From Campylobacterales bacterium (GTDB lineage Bacteria; Campylobacterota; Campylobacteria; Campylobacterales; Sulfurimonadaceae): a DNA stretch of 64,000 nt. A program made the translations under genes and the position numbers. Under the pieces are notes generated by a model, which worked only from the letters and a program-made list of their open reading frames with translations, searched no databases and was not told the origin of the DNA. Below, piece after piece: positions 28,801-38,419 of the stretch; positions within the stretch are counted from its first letter, which is position 1; each line of letters begins with the position of its first letter. The DNA lies in contig JAPLGN010000034.1 in NCBI GenBank assembly GCA_026390135.1, forward strand, positions 99,638 to 163,637, given 5' to 3'.

Positions 28801-29530
28801 CAAAGCGATCATATTTAATCCATATATGATGCCTGAACTATTACGATTGTACCGTGTAGTAATCGCTCCGTTCGACGATATATCTGGGATAGACTGTTCA
28901 GAAAAAATAATTACCAATGTATACAATGCAGGATTTATAAATTCGAATGCGACGAATTATGAATATCTGCAGATTCATACAACTGGATTACATTTGAAAA
29001 TGATAGAAGCAGACTTTGAACGTGCTATGGGTTATATTATTGAGCTTCCATTTGATAAGAATAATGCATTATATGTGTTGCAAAGCAAGAAAATTAGTGC
29101 TATACAACGATTTGTCTATTTATCTAAGATTGGACTTACCGCGTTGAATGAGGCTGATTTATTTGATCCAATAAGTGAGATTCTGTATGCTATTAAAGAC
29201 AATGGCAGCATCATTTACGATTTTAATTTCTTGACTTACGCATCAAAATCATCTTTGGAAATTAATCAGAAAATAGAATTAGTAATGAAAATTATTGATA
29301 GTCTATCAACGGAACAAATATATTCTTTTCTTGAAGATCTTGAAGGTCATTATAAATATTTAAGACCATCAGAGGGCGGGAAGCGTTCATATGAGTTTGC
29401 TAATAATAAATACAATCAACTAATATTTAAGAAATTAGAGGGCTTGGAGATTGTTGGAAAAGTTCATATTTTCGATAACGAAATTACAGTTAATAGGAAA
29501 AAGAAAGTGAGAAGTGATAGGAGTAATTAG
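25829..29530 (+). CDS. Giant YobI-like membrane P-loop NTPase
   Basis: A 1233-aa protein. The Walker A GSYGAGKTS is at residues 50-58. Two adjacent transmembrane helices follow (about 140-157 and 168-190). The Walker B YLIIEDLDRYGN is near 240-252, as in YobI/KAP-type NTPases where a membrane hairpin interrupts the P-loop domain. From about 400 to the end it is helical and probably repeat-like, without a recognised effector. KAP/YobI NTPases are often found in defence islands. The gene stands alone, with its own gaps on both sides. Confidence 0.7.
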   Translation: MENREQNSSIHASNIKFLTPTSDADPRHTYRTALTKAINQEGVTNIAISGSYGAGKTSIINTFLDEQTDKNKYIRISLASFKSANNTSNDAGNTTFVGDGIGLTIEKSILQQIFYKVEKSKLPYSKLKRIVEPESWTLTRAIVILLIFAVLGHLSLDTEYLLSIVGANWIVASGWFVTILTLFIGYFMLHYGAKYLSSLKLDKVTIKDAEFSLGGDKDDDSLINRHIDEILYFFETTPYKYLIIEDLDRYGNIAIYEKLRELNTLINNYDKIKSKKEKVIFIYAIKDDFFVGENRSKFFNIIIPVVPYINASGNSRDLFVKDLRDAGISETVVSDQLLKDISKFVHDRRLLTNIINEFLIYLDELNPELDLSKINPEKLFCMIVYKNFFPSDFADLHQSKGWLYDVFNKKRRDLQKKIIGNLETEIENIHVQVTEAKQEVLSSEIELRSVYLIRIINEMNIDVKAIFLNGSWLTLRQILANESLFRELLKGGSIQIQHSNGAQTYGNCSSYENEYISRINRVRNNNTEKIDELKIHLASLQSKRSLTLTQSMAKMMIAYPNHGVFDDQKDLYEKAGYSEEDIACKLEAPNLLAYFIREEKISRDYAAYISYYHSGGSLSPSDNEFIIRVIEGVISDIDLRIDNPALVIDELSENKFLSQAILNMDIIATLYENQGKYQEHCNIIFNLLKNEENARSFIPIFIQEDIIRAGKFVKYFIEHDVHFWKRMEAFDISDAKLFVLLCYMLGACDKETLLAQGDALKDYIFRSGDVLFTIPNAEENSMLLMLLPVLDGKFSNVDVPMTDEGEQLFNCMVEFNLYEITAQMIATVMIAMGNEAFDEYTSTKQVTEYAKILNSNIDTLKQYIEENINEYVSRVYLQTLDGEISTENEESILALIQHKALSKSMKNRIIESIATRISNVSEIEFDPELFYQLFLKIKVAPTWENIYNYYSNIGNVLEIDEALAAYLTNLEIATTLSQTKFTDSSTQRIFSKAIIFNPYMMPELLRLYRVVIAPFDDISGIDCSEKIITNVYNAGFINSNATNYEYLQIHTTGLHLKMIEADFERAMGYIIELPFDKNNALYVLQSKKISAIQRFVYLSKIGLTALNEADLFDPISEILYAIKDNGSIIYDFNFLTYASKSSLEINQKIELVMKIIDSLSTEQIYSFLEDLEGHYKYLRPSEGGKRSYEFANNKYNQLIFKKLEGLEIVGKVHIFDNEITVNRKKKVRSDRSN

Positions 29531-29792
29531 TATGGAGGATTGGTCATTCGGAATATAAAACAAAGAATCCCGATATTAGTACACATTCTATGGTTGAAGA
29601 TGTTTTGGATTAGCCGTAACAAGGTGAAGAAGAAGGCTATATCAAGTGACGAGATGCCTTTGTGCAATCGTGGGGAGTAAAAAATCAGTGAGCATGATCA
29701 GAGAAAGAAGATCGTTTGGAATATTTCTTGAAAAAACTGAACTGTAGCAATAACGTATGCTCCAAATTGGTTGAATTCCCTAAAAGGAAGCA

Positions 29793-30611
29793 TTAGTAAT
29801 GAGTAATTCTATTAAGATTGTATTCATTAAAATACTTTCTATGATTTTCAGGACTATAATCAACAATATCCAATTTAAACTGGTGAGCGTGAATAAACAC
29901 TTCCTTAACTTTTATTCCAAGTTTTTGGCATTTCTTAAAGATTTCACTTTTGACAGAAGCCTGCATTTGACAACCTAAAATGACTGATTTAATTATGGTT
30001 GGTTCCATTTCAAAGAAATACATATTGTTATTGGAATCACGTATAGCTGAATCTAATGAAATCAACATACGCTGTTCCTCCTCATATTTCCATTCTGGAG
30101 ATTTTACAAACCATGAGGATGTGTTGCTTTCAAACTCTTGTGGTTCTATATAGGAAAGACGCTCTAATTGGTATTCAACTTTTTTTAAGATACCAATATT
30201 CTTATAATGGTCTTTAATAGTATTTCCAGTGAATTCACATATAGATGCATCTTTAAACTTTCCATTGAAATGTATTGCACTTGAATCAAACTCTATACAT
30301 ATTCCTGAATGATTATTTGCATAGTGAGCCCACATTAACAAATTATCAGGTTTGGCTGTAAAACAAATAACACCTATACTTGCTCGAACTCCACATTTAG
30401 CATCTAATGCTGCATCATTGTATGAAGTAGGATCATTTAAGTTGTTTGAATAGGACATTATTTCTTCAGCTTCTTCCTCTGACATAGAGAGGAAATAGTT
30501 GCCCATTACCATTTCAAAAGGGTCGTTAAAGTCGCCAAAACATGATAATTTTAAATAAAAATTCTCAAAAAATTCTGGACGATAAACAGCATATTTATAT
30601 ATTGAACTCAA
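29793..30611 (-). CDS. DUF2971-family protein (possible abortive-infection factor)
   Basis: A 272-aa protein with the DUF2971 landmarks. These are an N-terminal YxxxRPEFFENFYLKLS...FNDPFEM region, GVICFTAKPDNLLMWAHYANNHSGICIEFD in the centre (given in pieces: CFTAKPDNLLMWAHYA, then HSGICIEF), and a strand with VILGCQM. The best start appears to be TTG at 30611, 6 nt after an AAGGAG. An earlier TTG at 30632 has no such site. DUF2971 genes are frequent in defence islands; biochemical function is unknown. Confidence 0.75.
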   Translation of the reverse strand: MSSIYKYAVYRPEFFENFYLKLSCFGDFNDPFEMVMGNYFLSMSEEEAEEIMSYSNNLNDPTSYNDAALDAKCGVRASIGVICFTAKPDNLLMWAHYANNHSGICIEFDSSAIHFNGKFKDASICEFTGNTIKDHYKNIGILKKVEYQLERLSYIEPQEFESNTSSWFVKSPEWKYEEEQRMLISLDSAIRDSNNNMYFFEMEPTIIKSVILGCQMQASVKSEIFKKCQKLGIKVKEVFIHAHQFKLDIVDYSPENHRKYFNEYNLNRITHY

Positions 30612-30807
30612 TAATTTCTCCTTATAGTCCAATGTTTGACTTGAGAGTCGTAATAATTTAACGGCTTACATATTTGGACTTACTATGAATCTTTACGTGA
30701 GACTAAAAAGCTTGATATTTTTGCAACTATTATCTTTTTTTTGATACGATAATATGCAAAGATGATTACCTATACAATAACCTTTAGCCTTCTATATTTA
30801 TTTATTG

Positions 30808-31629
30808 CTATGCAACAAATAAGGCTTGATCGGCTTTTTCTTTCATCAATCCTAAAATTTCATTATGATCCGCCGCATCAATAAGCCTGAAATTTTCTTT
30901 TTTTGCTTGATCTTGCACAAATCGAATCTTATCGGCAAGACCTGCTGTGCCACCTACGGGAGGCATATAAATAACTTTATCGGTGATGGTTTCATTTTTC
31001 AAGTATTTAAGCATTAACGCATTTTGAAAGGTATCCCAAAAATCAACGTATAGAGAAACAAGCTGTGTCGCTACTATAGGTTTTTTATTTGCAAATGAAA
31101 CAAAACTGATCTCTTTTTCTTCACCAAATTCCATAGCAATATGTGTGCGAGTTTTGATGGTTTTATCCCATTTTTTTGCTTTAATCTCTTGTTGTATGGT
31201 GGTGATCAACTTTGTTTTTGAATATGGATTTAGTTTTCGCTTCTGTTCTAATTGCTTCGATAAAGAGACTTTAGATGCAAAAACGTTTTGTAGCTCTTGA
31301 TCGATGCTTGAAGAAGTGATGATGTACTTGGACGGTTCGGAAACGATCAGTGATGGGGAAATTTCTCCCACGTAAATATTATCTTGGTTTATTTGTCTTT
31401 TTTGGAGCATTTCAATAGCGTAATGTACATTATCAACATCGGGAATTTGAAAGCATTTTCCAAGTTTGCTGAAATCTTCGATTGTTTTAATTCTAATCTC
31501 ATTTGTCGTTATATCTTGGAGAATTACACCTAAATTGAGTACTTCACCAGTATAAGGTATGGATAGTTTTAAAACAGATAAGAGTCCATTTTTACTGTCT
31601 GATTGTCTAGTCGAAAAATCAATCGGCAT
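30808..31629 (-). CDS. DUF3037-like partner of HipA-type kinase
   Basis: A 273-aa protein resembling DUF3037: the start has LSVLKLSIPYTGEVLNLGVILQD, and the remainder is mixed with Lys-rich helices. DUF3037 proteins are typically encoded beside HipA_2-type kinases, and here it starts inside the last codons of such a gene (11-bp overlap). AAGGAG precedes the ATG by about 6 nt. It may be the antitoxin, a target, or a scaffold. Confidence 0.6.
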   Translation of the reverse strand: MPIDFSTRQSDSKNGLLSVLKLSIPYTGEVLNLGVILQDITTNEIRIKTIEDFSKLGKCFQIPDVDNVHYAIEMLQKRQINQDNIYVGEISPSLIVSEPSKYIITSSSIDQELQNVFASKVSLSKQLEQKRKLNPYSKTKLITTIQQEIKAKKWDKTIKTRTHIAMEFGEEKEISFVSFANKKPIVATQLVSLYVDFWDTFQNALMLKYLKNETITDKVIYMPPVGGTAGLADKIRFVQDQAKKENFRLIDAADHNEILGLMKEKADQALFVA

Positions 31630-32434
31630 ATAAACTCCTTGTTACGTCTGCATAGCATTTTGTGTTCCGTATACACGCATCGTATATATTCTCTTTACGT
31701 TCGGATAAAAAACGCGAAATTTTGAATTTTTCATCAATCGAAAATCCATACAATTGATCACAGATGGCTATGATATCTGCTATCTCTTCTGCTTTTATGC
31801 GCCCAATAGTGTTTGCATATCGGATGATATTTACAAAACTTGTATCATCAATCAAGCTGTAAAGAATTTTCCCATTATATGGTGGATAATGGCAATTATA
31901 CTCATTAATCTCTAATAGAATATTATTTATCTCATGTCCATTAAAAATTCTATCGGCGTCGATGGAATTGTAAAACTTGCTTTTACTGTTTTGCTTAATA
32001 ATAATATGATTGAGTGCGTGTCGATCATAGTTTCTGAGATACTGATCAAACGGGAATATAGAGGTAAATTGGTCATAATTCTCAACACTGCGTAATTCAT
32101 CAATGAACTCACCGTAACTTTCCCATTTAACGGTATTGGGATACCATTCAACCGCAAAATAGTGCTTTGATGGAAGTGGAACAACAGAAGGCATATTTGT
32201 GGCGATATCTCCAAAAATATAATCACTGATATATATTATTTTACCTGCTGGAACAGGGACACCAATCAAAGATGCAATGTAGTGTGCAATAAATTCGCGG
32301 GAGTTTGAAAAATTAAATTTGACTTGATACTGCTTGCTATCATCCGCCTTGATAATAGCATAGTCGGAACATCCATGCTCTTTTTGGAAATCACTTAACC
32401 AATCGATAGCGTTTAAAGTAGCGTAATCAACCAT
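31619..32434 (-). CDS. HipA-like (HipA_2-type) Ser/Thr kinase
   Basis: A 271-aa protein with the HipA catalytic core. YLRNYDRHALNHII carries the catalytic Asp and the Asn. SIDADRIF carries the second metal-binding Asp. An N-terminal nucleotide-binding region has YQVKFNFSNSREF. HipA kinases phosphorylate translation factors and arrest growth. The HipA_2 group lacks the usual HipB antitoxin and instead pairs with DUF3037, as here. Substrate unknown. Confidence 0.65.
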   Translation of the reverse strand: MVDYATLNAIDWLSDFQKEHGCSDYAIIKADDSKQYQVKFNFSNSREFIAHYIASLIGVPVPAGKIIYISDYIFGDIATNMPSVVPLPSKHYFAVEWYPNTVKWESYGEFIDELRSVENYDQFTSIFPFDQYLRNYDRHALNHIIIKQNSKSKFYNSIDADRIFNGHEINNILLEINEYNCHYPPYNGKILYSLIDDTSFVNIIRYANTIGRIKAEEIADIIAICDQLYGFSIDEKFKISRFLSERKENIYDACIRNTKCYADVTRSLYAD

Positions 32435-32545
32435 TTTATATTTCTTTCATATATTGATCTGATTAGTATATCTTATTAATTATTGATGTCTGGAATTTCA
32501 ATTTTTTTACGAAACATTTAAACCATAAAAATATCATTCATCTAT

Positions 32546-33823
32546 TTAGCTAACGCTCACCTGCCCATTCATCAGCATCGGCAAAAGCCAATCTCGAAGT
32601 TTTGCCAGCTGTTGGTTTTCTTGTTCAATAATATCTTGCTTTTTGAAAATTGGTTGTATTTTTTCATCAAATAGTTTTCTTATTTTTTTCTCTGCTAACA
32701 ATGTCTTAATTTCTTGTAATACCGAACTTGATATTTCTTTAAAAGTTGATCCTGATGCATTATTTTCTATTGTTTGAATTGAATTTGAAATAACAAAATA
32801 AATAAATTCAGAAGAAAAATCTTTATTCGGAACAAATGATTTAAAACCTTGATTTGTTGTTAAATCATTTCTAGCAATAGCTATATATCCAATTGGTGCT
32901 CTTGTACTTAATAAAATAGTACCTTTAGGCATTATATTCAGAGATGCTTCTTTAATACCTTTGACTGATACATCGTATTCACCAGCACTAATGAATTTAT
33001 TACCTTGATTATTTGACAAATCTTTAGGAGTAATCCATGCCATACCATTTTTACAAAAATTTTCTTCTATAGCTTTAGATGGGGTACTTCCACCTATAAT
33101 TTGTCCTAAATCATTAAGAATTCCACTGTTCCACCCCTGTGGAATCTCTCGTTTTAATTCCTTGCTACAGACCATCACCCCGCCCGATGATTTATAAGGT
33201 TTGCCACTCTGATCGGGAAAATCAAATTGTACGAACCAGTAATCGTAAAGGGTTTTTGCCATCGCTTCGAGTTTAGCATTGATACGGTTGTTTAGGTCAA
33301 TTTTGGCATCGAGTGAAGAGAGGATGGAGGCGATTTTTTCTTGCGTTTCAATTTTTGGCAAAGGAATTGTAATAAGTCTAAAATTTGTAGTAGCCTGAGC
33401 CAAAGCAGGAACACCAACATGACATTTATTTGCCAAAAGTCTTTTTTGTCCTTCATTTGTGTGAAAATAATATACAAAAAAAGTAGGCGAAACGAATTCT
33501 GTTTTTAATCTCACGCGAAATTGACTTTGGGATATAACATATTGCTCAAACTTTGAATTATCAGGAATAAAAGAAATTTGTCCTAATGTTCCTCGATGGG
33601 TAATCACAATATCGCCTCTACGAGCTATTGCCTTTTTAAATGTTTTAGCTTTTTCTTCTGTCACATATCTAAACTGATCTTCTACTAGTCTATATTTTGG
33701 GAGATTAGACCCATTGAGGACAGGTACACCGTATGAAACAAAATTATCAACTTTAATATCTGAACCAAATGGTCCCATAGAAATTTCATCAATAAGATCA
33801 GCTAATTTAGTCATTTTATTCAT
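32546..33823 (-). CDS. hsdS: Type I restriction-modification specificity subunit HsdS
   Basis: A 425-aa subunit with two target recognition domains (about 1-155 and 200-370). A conserved helical spacer separates them (IASILSSLDAKIDLNNRINAKLEAMAKTLY, about 165-195, a 30-residue stretch described here by its ends). A second helical repeat is at the C-terminus (FDEKIQPIFKKQDIIEQENQQL). It determines the bipartite DNA target. It overlaps hsdM by 8 bp and is last of the hsdR-hsdM-hsdS operon. Confidence 0.9.
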   Translation of the reverse strand: MNKMTKLADLIDEISMGPFGSDIKVDNFVSYGVPVLNGSNLPKYRLVEDQFRYVTEEKAKTFKKAIARRGDIVITHRGTLGQISFIPDNSKFEQYVISQSQFRVRLKTEFVSPTFFVYYFHTNEGQKRLLANKCHVGVPALAQATTNFRLITIPLPKIETQEKIASILSSLDAKIDLNNRINAKLEAMAKTLYDYWFVQFDFPDQSGKPYKSSGGVMVCSKELKREIPQGWNSGILNDLGQIIGGSTPSKAIEENFCKNGMAWITPKDLSNNQGNKFISAGEYDVSVKGIKEASLNIMPKGTILLSTRAPIGYIAIARNDLTTNQGFKSFVPNKDFSSEFIYFVISNSIQTIENNASGSTFKEISSSVLQEIKTLLAEKKIRKLFDEKIQPIFKKQDIIEQENQQLAKLRDWLLPMLMNGQVSVS

Positions 33824-35435
33824 ATTTTAATCCCGACAAAGACTTTTTAATCTCCGCTTCGAGAATTTTTGATTCACTAAACATGCTCTCCAAATTCTTG
33901 CTATACTCTTTCATCTTGGTATTGAACTCTTCTACTGTGATGTCGGTATATTCAATTTTCACATCGAAATACTGACCTGCGGAGAACGAGTAGTTTTTCT
34001 CTTTGATCGCATCATAGCTTACGACAACGGAAAAATCATCAACCACTTTTTTGGTATTGAAAGTTTCGATGATCTGATCTTCTTCTGCAAAGCTCAAAAC
34101 TGTTTTTTGATTTTTATCCTCTTTGATTTTTGTTCCAAGTTTAGAAGCATCAACGAGAACAACCGTATCACGGTTTGATTTATCGAGAAAGAGAATGGAG
34201 ACGTTCGTTCCTGTGGTGGCGAAAATATTACTCGGCATCGAGACAACCCCTGAGAGCATCCGTTCCTCAATCATCTTTTCGCGTATTTTCTTGTCTATCC
34301 CGCTTTGTGCCGTGATAAATCCAGTAGGAACGACAATCGCTGCTTTTCCACCCTCTTTGAGGCTGTACATGATATGCTGTATAAAGAGCAAATAGATTGC
34401 CATTTTATCAAAATCTTTTTTCGGGACGTTGGGGAGTCCTGCAAAGAATCGCTCATGGTTGGCTTTGGTTGCTAAGTCGTCTCTAAAATCGCTAAAGTCC
34501 ATCTTGAACGGTGGATTCGATACGATGTAATCGAAACGGCGTAATTTCTCCCCCTCGGTGTGGTAAGGGTGAAGGATCGTGTTACCTTGAATGATGTTGG
34601 GGATGGAGTGGACGAGATTGTTCAAAATCAGATTGAGCCGTAAAAGGCTTGAGGATTTTTGTGATATGTCTTGGGAGTAGATAGAACATCTCTCCTCTCC
34701 GATAGCATGGGCAATGTTCATAAGCAACGTTCCCGACCCTGCGGAAGGATCATAGCAGGTAACGTTTTTTACTTCACCCCGTACCAAAATAGCTGCCATG
34801 ATTTTGGCTACTGCATGAGGTGTATAGTATTCGGCGTATTTACCTCCGCTGTCTTTGTTGTAGTCTTTAATGAGATATTCGAAAATGGTGGCAAAAAAAT
34901 CATACTTTTGGGTAAAAATCTGCTCAAAACTGAACTCAGCGACTTTGTTAATGATTGCTTTGCAAAACGCATCCCGTTTGGAAGTGTCGGTGATAAACTC
35001 GCTCACACGATCAAAGAGGGTTATTTTTGATCCACCATCCGTTTTAACAGCAAATATCTCGTTGTTGGTGATGGCGATATCACGTAACGTATCATCAAAG
35101 AGTTTCGCAAAATCGGCTTCATTCTGGCGTTTAAAGAGGGACGAAATAAAATGTTGCGTTTGTAAGATGGCGGTGTCGGCTCCGAGTTGGAGATTGAGCA
35201 TCTCTTTATCATCATTACTTAATGCTTGGTAAGCTTCTTCCCAATCCGTAGCCTTAGCTATGCGCTCATCAGCGTTTTTCAATGCGTAGGCAAACTTATC
35301 GTTGAGAAATTTATACAAAAACACTTGTGTAATGATTTTAAACTCATTGCCGTCATTGCCTAAACCGTAGTTGGCACAAATCGCTTTTAGGCTGTCTATG
35401 AGTTGTTTTGTTTTACTTTCGAAATCAATTACCAA
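33816..35435 (-). CDS. hsdM: Type I restriction-modification DNA methylase HsdM
   Basis: A 539-aa N6-adenine methyltransferase. The SAM-binding motif is YDPSAGSGTLLMNIA and the catalytic NPPF is in YIVSNPPFKMDF. The N-terminal helical domain (about 1-160) is typical of HsdM_N. It overlaps hsdR by 7 bp and hsdS by 8 bp, so the three genes are coupled. All motifs are intact, which suggests an active methylase. Confidence 0.95.
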   Translation of the reverse strand: MVIDFESKTKQLIDSLKAICANYGLGNDGNEFKIITQVFLYKFLNDKFAYALKNADERIAKATDWEEAYQALSNDDKEMLNLQLGADTAILQTQHFISSLFKRQNEADFAKLFDDTLRDIAITNNEIFAVKTDGGSKITLFDRVSEFITDTSKRDAFCKAIINKVAEFSFEQIFTQKYDFFATIFEYLIKDYNKDSGGKYAEYYTPHAVAKIMAAILVRGEVKNVTCYDPSAGSGTLLMNIAHAIGEERCSIYSQDISQKSSSLLRLNLILNNLVHSIPNIIQGNTILHPYHTEGEKLRRFDYIVSNPPFKMDFSDFRDDLATKANHERFFAGLPNVPKKDFDKMAIYLLFIQHIMYSLKEGGKAAIVVPTGFITAQSGIDKKIREKMIEERMLSGVVSMPSNIFATTGTNVSILFLDKSNRDTVVLVDASKLGTKIKEDKNQKTVLSFAEEDQIIETFNTKKVVDDFSVVVSYDAIKEKNYSFSAGQYFDVKIEYTDITVEEFNTKMKEYSKNLESMFSESKILEAEIKKSLSGLKYE

Positions 35436-38419
35436 GGGGATACTCCATTAAATTCATTTAGATATTCAGTAACGACAAGACCATTAATATACTGAGTCGT
35501 TTCAGGGTTTAGGTTTATTTTTTGCTCTTTTTGGAATCGAGCGATAATATTACTCATCATCAGCCGTTTAAAATAGTCCTCATTATCCAGCATAGAGGTG
35601 TTTTGCCACACCTTCTCATCTGCATCCTCTTTGACTTTGTGAAGTGCTTCATGGATTTTCATTTCAGACTCCGAAATATCACTTCGTTCCCGTAGTCTCT
35701 TATGAATACGAGCGTATTTGGCATCACCGCTATATTTTGATCTGAGGAGATTATTTTGGCGATTGAGCTCTTTTATCTTTTCGTGAATTTTATCCAAACT
35801 TCCTATGTTCTGCGTCATTTCCTCTTGGGTTACTTCACTGAGTTTCTTTTGTTTGAATAGACGCTCTAGCTCTTCTTTGAGTGCAATAAATACAGGATCT
35901 TTGGGGTCAAAGTTACCTGCTAGTGCTTCTCTAGTTTGACGTAGTGCATCTTTTAGATCATCTGCAAGCTTTAGTTCTGACTCGCCAATTTTTACAAAAG
36001 CGAAAATAACCTCTTCGAGGGCTTCGTTGAGAAGATTCGAGGTATCGGAAGCGTTTTCCATTTTATTTTTGAGGTTTAGTAGTTCTAAATGATCGCGGGC
36101 TACACGATAGAGTAAAAGCAATTTATCAAAGTCGATTTTCTCCAATAGCTCATAATTACCCGTTAAGCGGATGATGTTATAGAGGCTTTTAGCATTGTCC
36201 AGTACTTTCAGTATTTGTTGCATTTGTGCGGTGTCATTGATATGGCTAATTTGCTGTGAAAATAGCTCAGCATTGCTGGTGTCGAACTGCCAAAGGGTTT
36301 CTTTGATCTCGTCTATCTCCGCTTCTATCTCTTCTTTGGATTTGAAGAGCTTAGAATAGGTTTCGATCTCATCACCGAGTTCACCTTGAAGTTCATCCCA
36401 ATAAGCTTTATTTGTTTTGTCAAACTCTTTGGAAATATCTGCAAAATCTACGACATAGCCATAACGGTGTTTTTTGTAAGTACGATTAACTCGTGTAAGT
36501 CCTTGGAGAAGATTATGACTTTTTAATACCCTGCCAAGATAAAGTTTTTTAAGTCGTGGTGCATCAAATCCCGTGAGTAGCATGTTATAAACAAAGATAA
36601 AATCGATTTCTCCATTTTTGAACGCTTCCACATTATCTTTTCGATCCTCTTCATCGTGCAAGATTAGGGCGGAAGTTTTATCTGGATACTTCACCTTAAG
36701 TATTTCGAACATATTTTTAGCTTGTTCGGAACTGTGACAGATAACCATCGCTCCTATCGTGTCATCCCCTAATCGGATACGGCTCTTATCAAAATCATTA
36801 ATAATGTACTCCAACATCGGAGTCACGAAACTTTTATGGGCATAAACGAATTTGTTTTCTACGTCGCCTTGTTGTACTTCTATATCAGCTAGAACCTGTT
36901 GCAATTGGAGTTTGTAACGGCTTTCGATCTCTTCACGAATAAGCCTGAGTGTGTATCCATCCGCGATAGAGGCATTGTAATAGTATTTATGGATATAGTC
37001 ACCAAATAACATCTTAGAGTTGTATTCATCACCCAATAGTGGTGTTCCTGTAAGTCCGATCTTGATAGCATTGGGATCGGACTCGGTGAGATTGGCTAAG
37101 AAGCTCCCTTTTGGGTTATAGCTGCGGTGAACTTCATCCAGAAAATAGATTCGTTGAACGCCGATGTTGTAGTCATTTGTCGATACCACATCAGGATCAT
37201 TTTCAAATTTTTGAATATTAACAACGGTGATTTCTGCTTTACCTGAGTGGTTGTGTATCGCAGTAGCACTAGCTATTTCTTTTTTGAATGCCTCTCGTGA
37301 AGTTACCGTATGGACGACTAGGCCACGACTGGCAAACTCTCTATGTGCTTGTATCGCCAAATCGATTCTATCGACGATAAAATAAAATTTTGGGATGATC
37401 TGTAGGCGTTGATAATAATCCGTCAGATAGCGAACATTGTAATACGCTAAAGCCGTTTTTCCACTTCCTTGTGTATGCCAAATAATCCCTTTTTTTACTC
37501 CTTTTTCGAGTTCGGTGGCTATGGCTTTAGTAGCGAAGATTTGTGGGTAGCGCATAATGTGTTTTTGCATACCGTTGCTGGCTTGTACATATACTATCGA
37601 GTACTGAAGCATAAACGCCAAACGCTCACGGCTAAAAAGTGAGGTGCTAAGACGATTGGTTGGAGTGTTCGGATCTTTATTCGTAATAAACTCATTATTG
37701 CTTTTGATGACTTCGTAGTTGGTGTCTTTTAGCACATCATTTTCAACTGTATCATCGAGATCAGCAAGAAGCCTATCGAGAGGAAGTTTATCTTCTTCTC
37801 GAAAATAGTTAAACTGAGGTTCTTTGTAGGAAGCTGTGGCATAAAAAGCTCCTTGAAACGGTTCGATAGAGTCAGGATCATATTCCATGTTATTGGAAAA
37901 AACCATCAATTGCGTGAGGTTCACAAATTTTCTAAACTTTTTGTTTTGAAATCGTGTATTGATTCGGTTTCGCTCGGCAATCACACCTTCTTTGTTGTTG
38001 GGTTTTTTAACCTCGATAAAACCAAGAGGCATACCGTTAATGAGTAAAACAATATCAGGGCGAAACTCTTCATCACCATTTTTATAGGTGAGCTCAGTGA
38101 CGACGTTAAAGGTGTTATTATCAAAGTTTTCAAAGTCGATGAGTTTGATCCCCGATTTCTCGATCAATCGTTCATAAAATGCTTTTCCTAAATCTTCATT
38201 TTCGAGAAGAATTGCAGTATCTACATAAATTCTTTTAAGCTCATCGTCGCTTAGCTCTTTATCGGCATTGATTTTTGAAACGCTTTTAAAGAAGATGTCT
38301 TGAAAGATATTTGTATTTTCATCCCATGTGGCATTTTTTAGAGATACATATTCATAACCAAGCCTTACAAGATGGAGGATGGAAGGTATTTTTACTCTCG
38401 TATCTTCATTAAACTTCAT
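35429..38419 (-). CDS. hsdR: Type I restriction endonuclease subunit HsdR
   Basis: A 996-aa subunit with all parts. The nuclease PD-(D/E)xK site is RPDIVLLING...FIEVKKP (D122, E136, K138). The helicase Walker A is in HTQGSGKTALAYYN near 315 and the DEAD-like box is LDEVHRSYN near 428. The second RecA fold follows (ILHDEEDRKDNVEAF, LLTGFDAP, GLTRVNR). A long helical C-terminus binds the methylase. The product translocates DNA and cuts away from the target. No frameshift is seen. Confidence 0.95.
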   Translation of the reverse strand: MKFNEDTRVKIPSILHLVRLGYEYVSLKNATWDENTNIFQDIFFKSVSKINADKELSDDELKRIYVDTAILLENEDLGKAFYERLIEKSGIKLIDFENFDNNTFNVVTELTYKNGDEEFRPDIVLLINGMPLGFIEVKKPNNKEGVIAERNRINTRFQNKKFRKFVNLTQLMVFSNNMEYDPDSIEPFQGAFYATASYKEPQFNYFREEDKLPLDRLLADLDDTVENDVLKDTNYEVIKSNNEFITNKDPNTPTNRLSTSLFSRERLAFMLQYSIVYVQASNGMQKHIMRYPQIFATKAIATELEKGVKKGIIWHTQGSGKTALAYYNVRYLTDYYQRLQIIPKFYFIVDRIDLAIQAHREFASRGLVVHTVTSREAFKKEIASATAIHNHSGKAEITVVNIQKFENDPDVVSTNDYNIGVQRIYFLDEVHRSYNPKGSFLANLTESDPNAIKIGLTGTPLLGDEYNSKMLFGDYIHKYYYNASIADGYTLRLIREEIESRYKLQLQQVLADIEVQQGDVENKFVYAHKSFVTPMLEYIINDFDKSRIRLGDDTIGAMVICHSSEQAKNMFEILKVKYPDKTSALILHDEEDRKDNVEAFKNGEIDFIFVYNMLLTGFDAPRLKKLYLGRVLKSHNLLQGLTRVNRTYKKHRYGYVVDFADISKEFDKTNKAYWDELQGELGDEIETYSKLFKSKEEIEAEIDEIKETLWQFDTSNAELFSQQISHINDTAQMQQILKVLDNAKSLYNIIRLTGNYELLEKIDFDKLLLLYRVARDHLELLNLKNKMENASDTSNLLNEALEEVIFAFVKIGESELKLADDLKDALRQTREALAGNFDPKDPVFIALKEELERLFKQKKLSEVTQEEMTQNIGSLDKIHEKIKELNRQNNLLRSKYSGDAKYARIHKRLRERSDISESEMKIHEALHKVKEDADEKVWQNTSMLDNEDYFKRLMMSNIIARFQKEQKINLNPETTQYINGLVVTEYLNEFNGVSPW

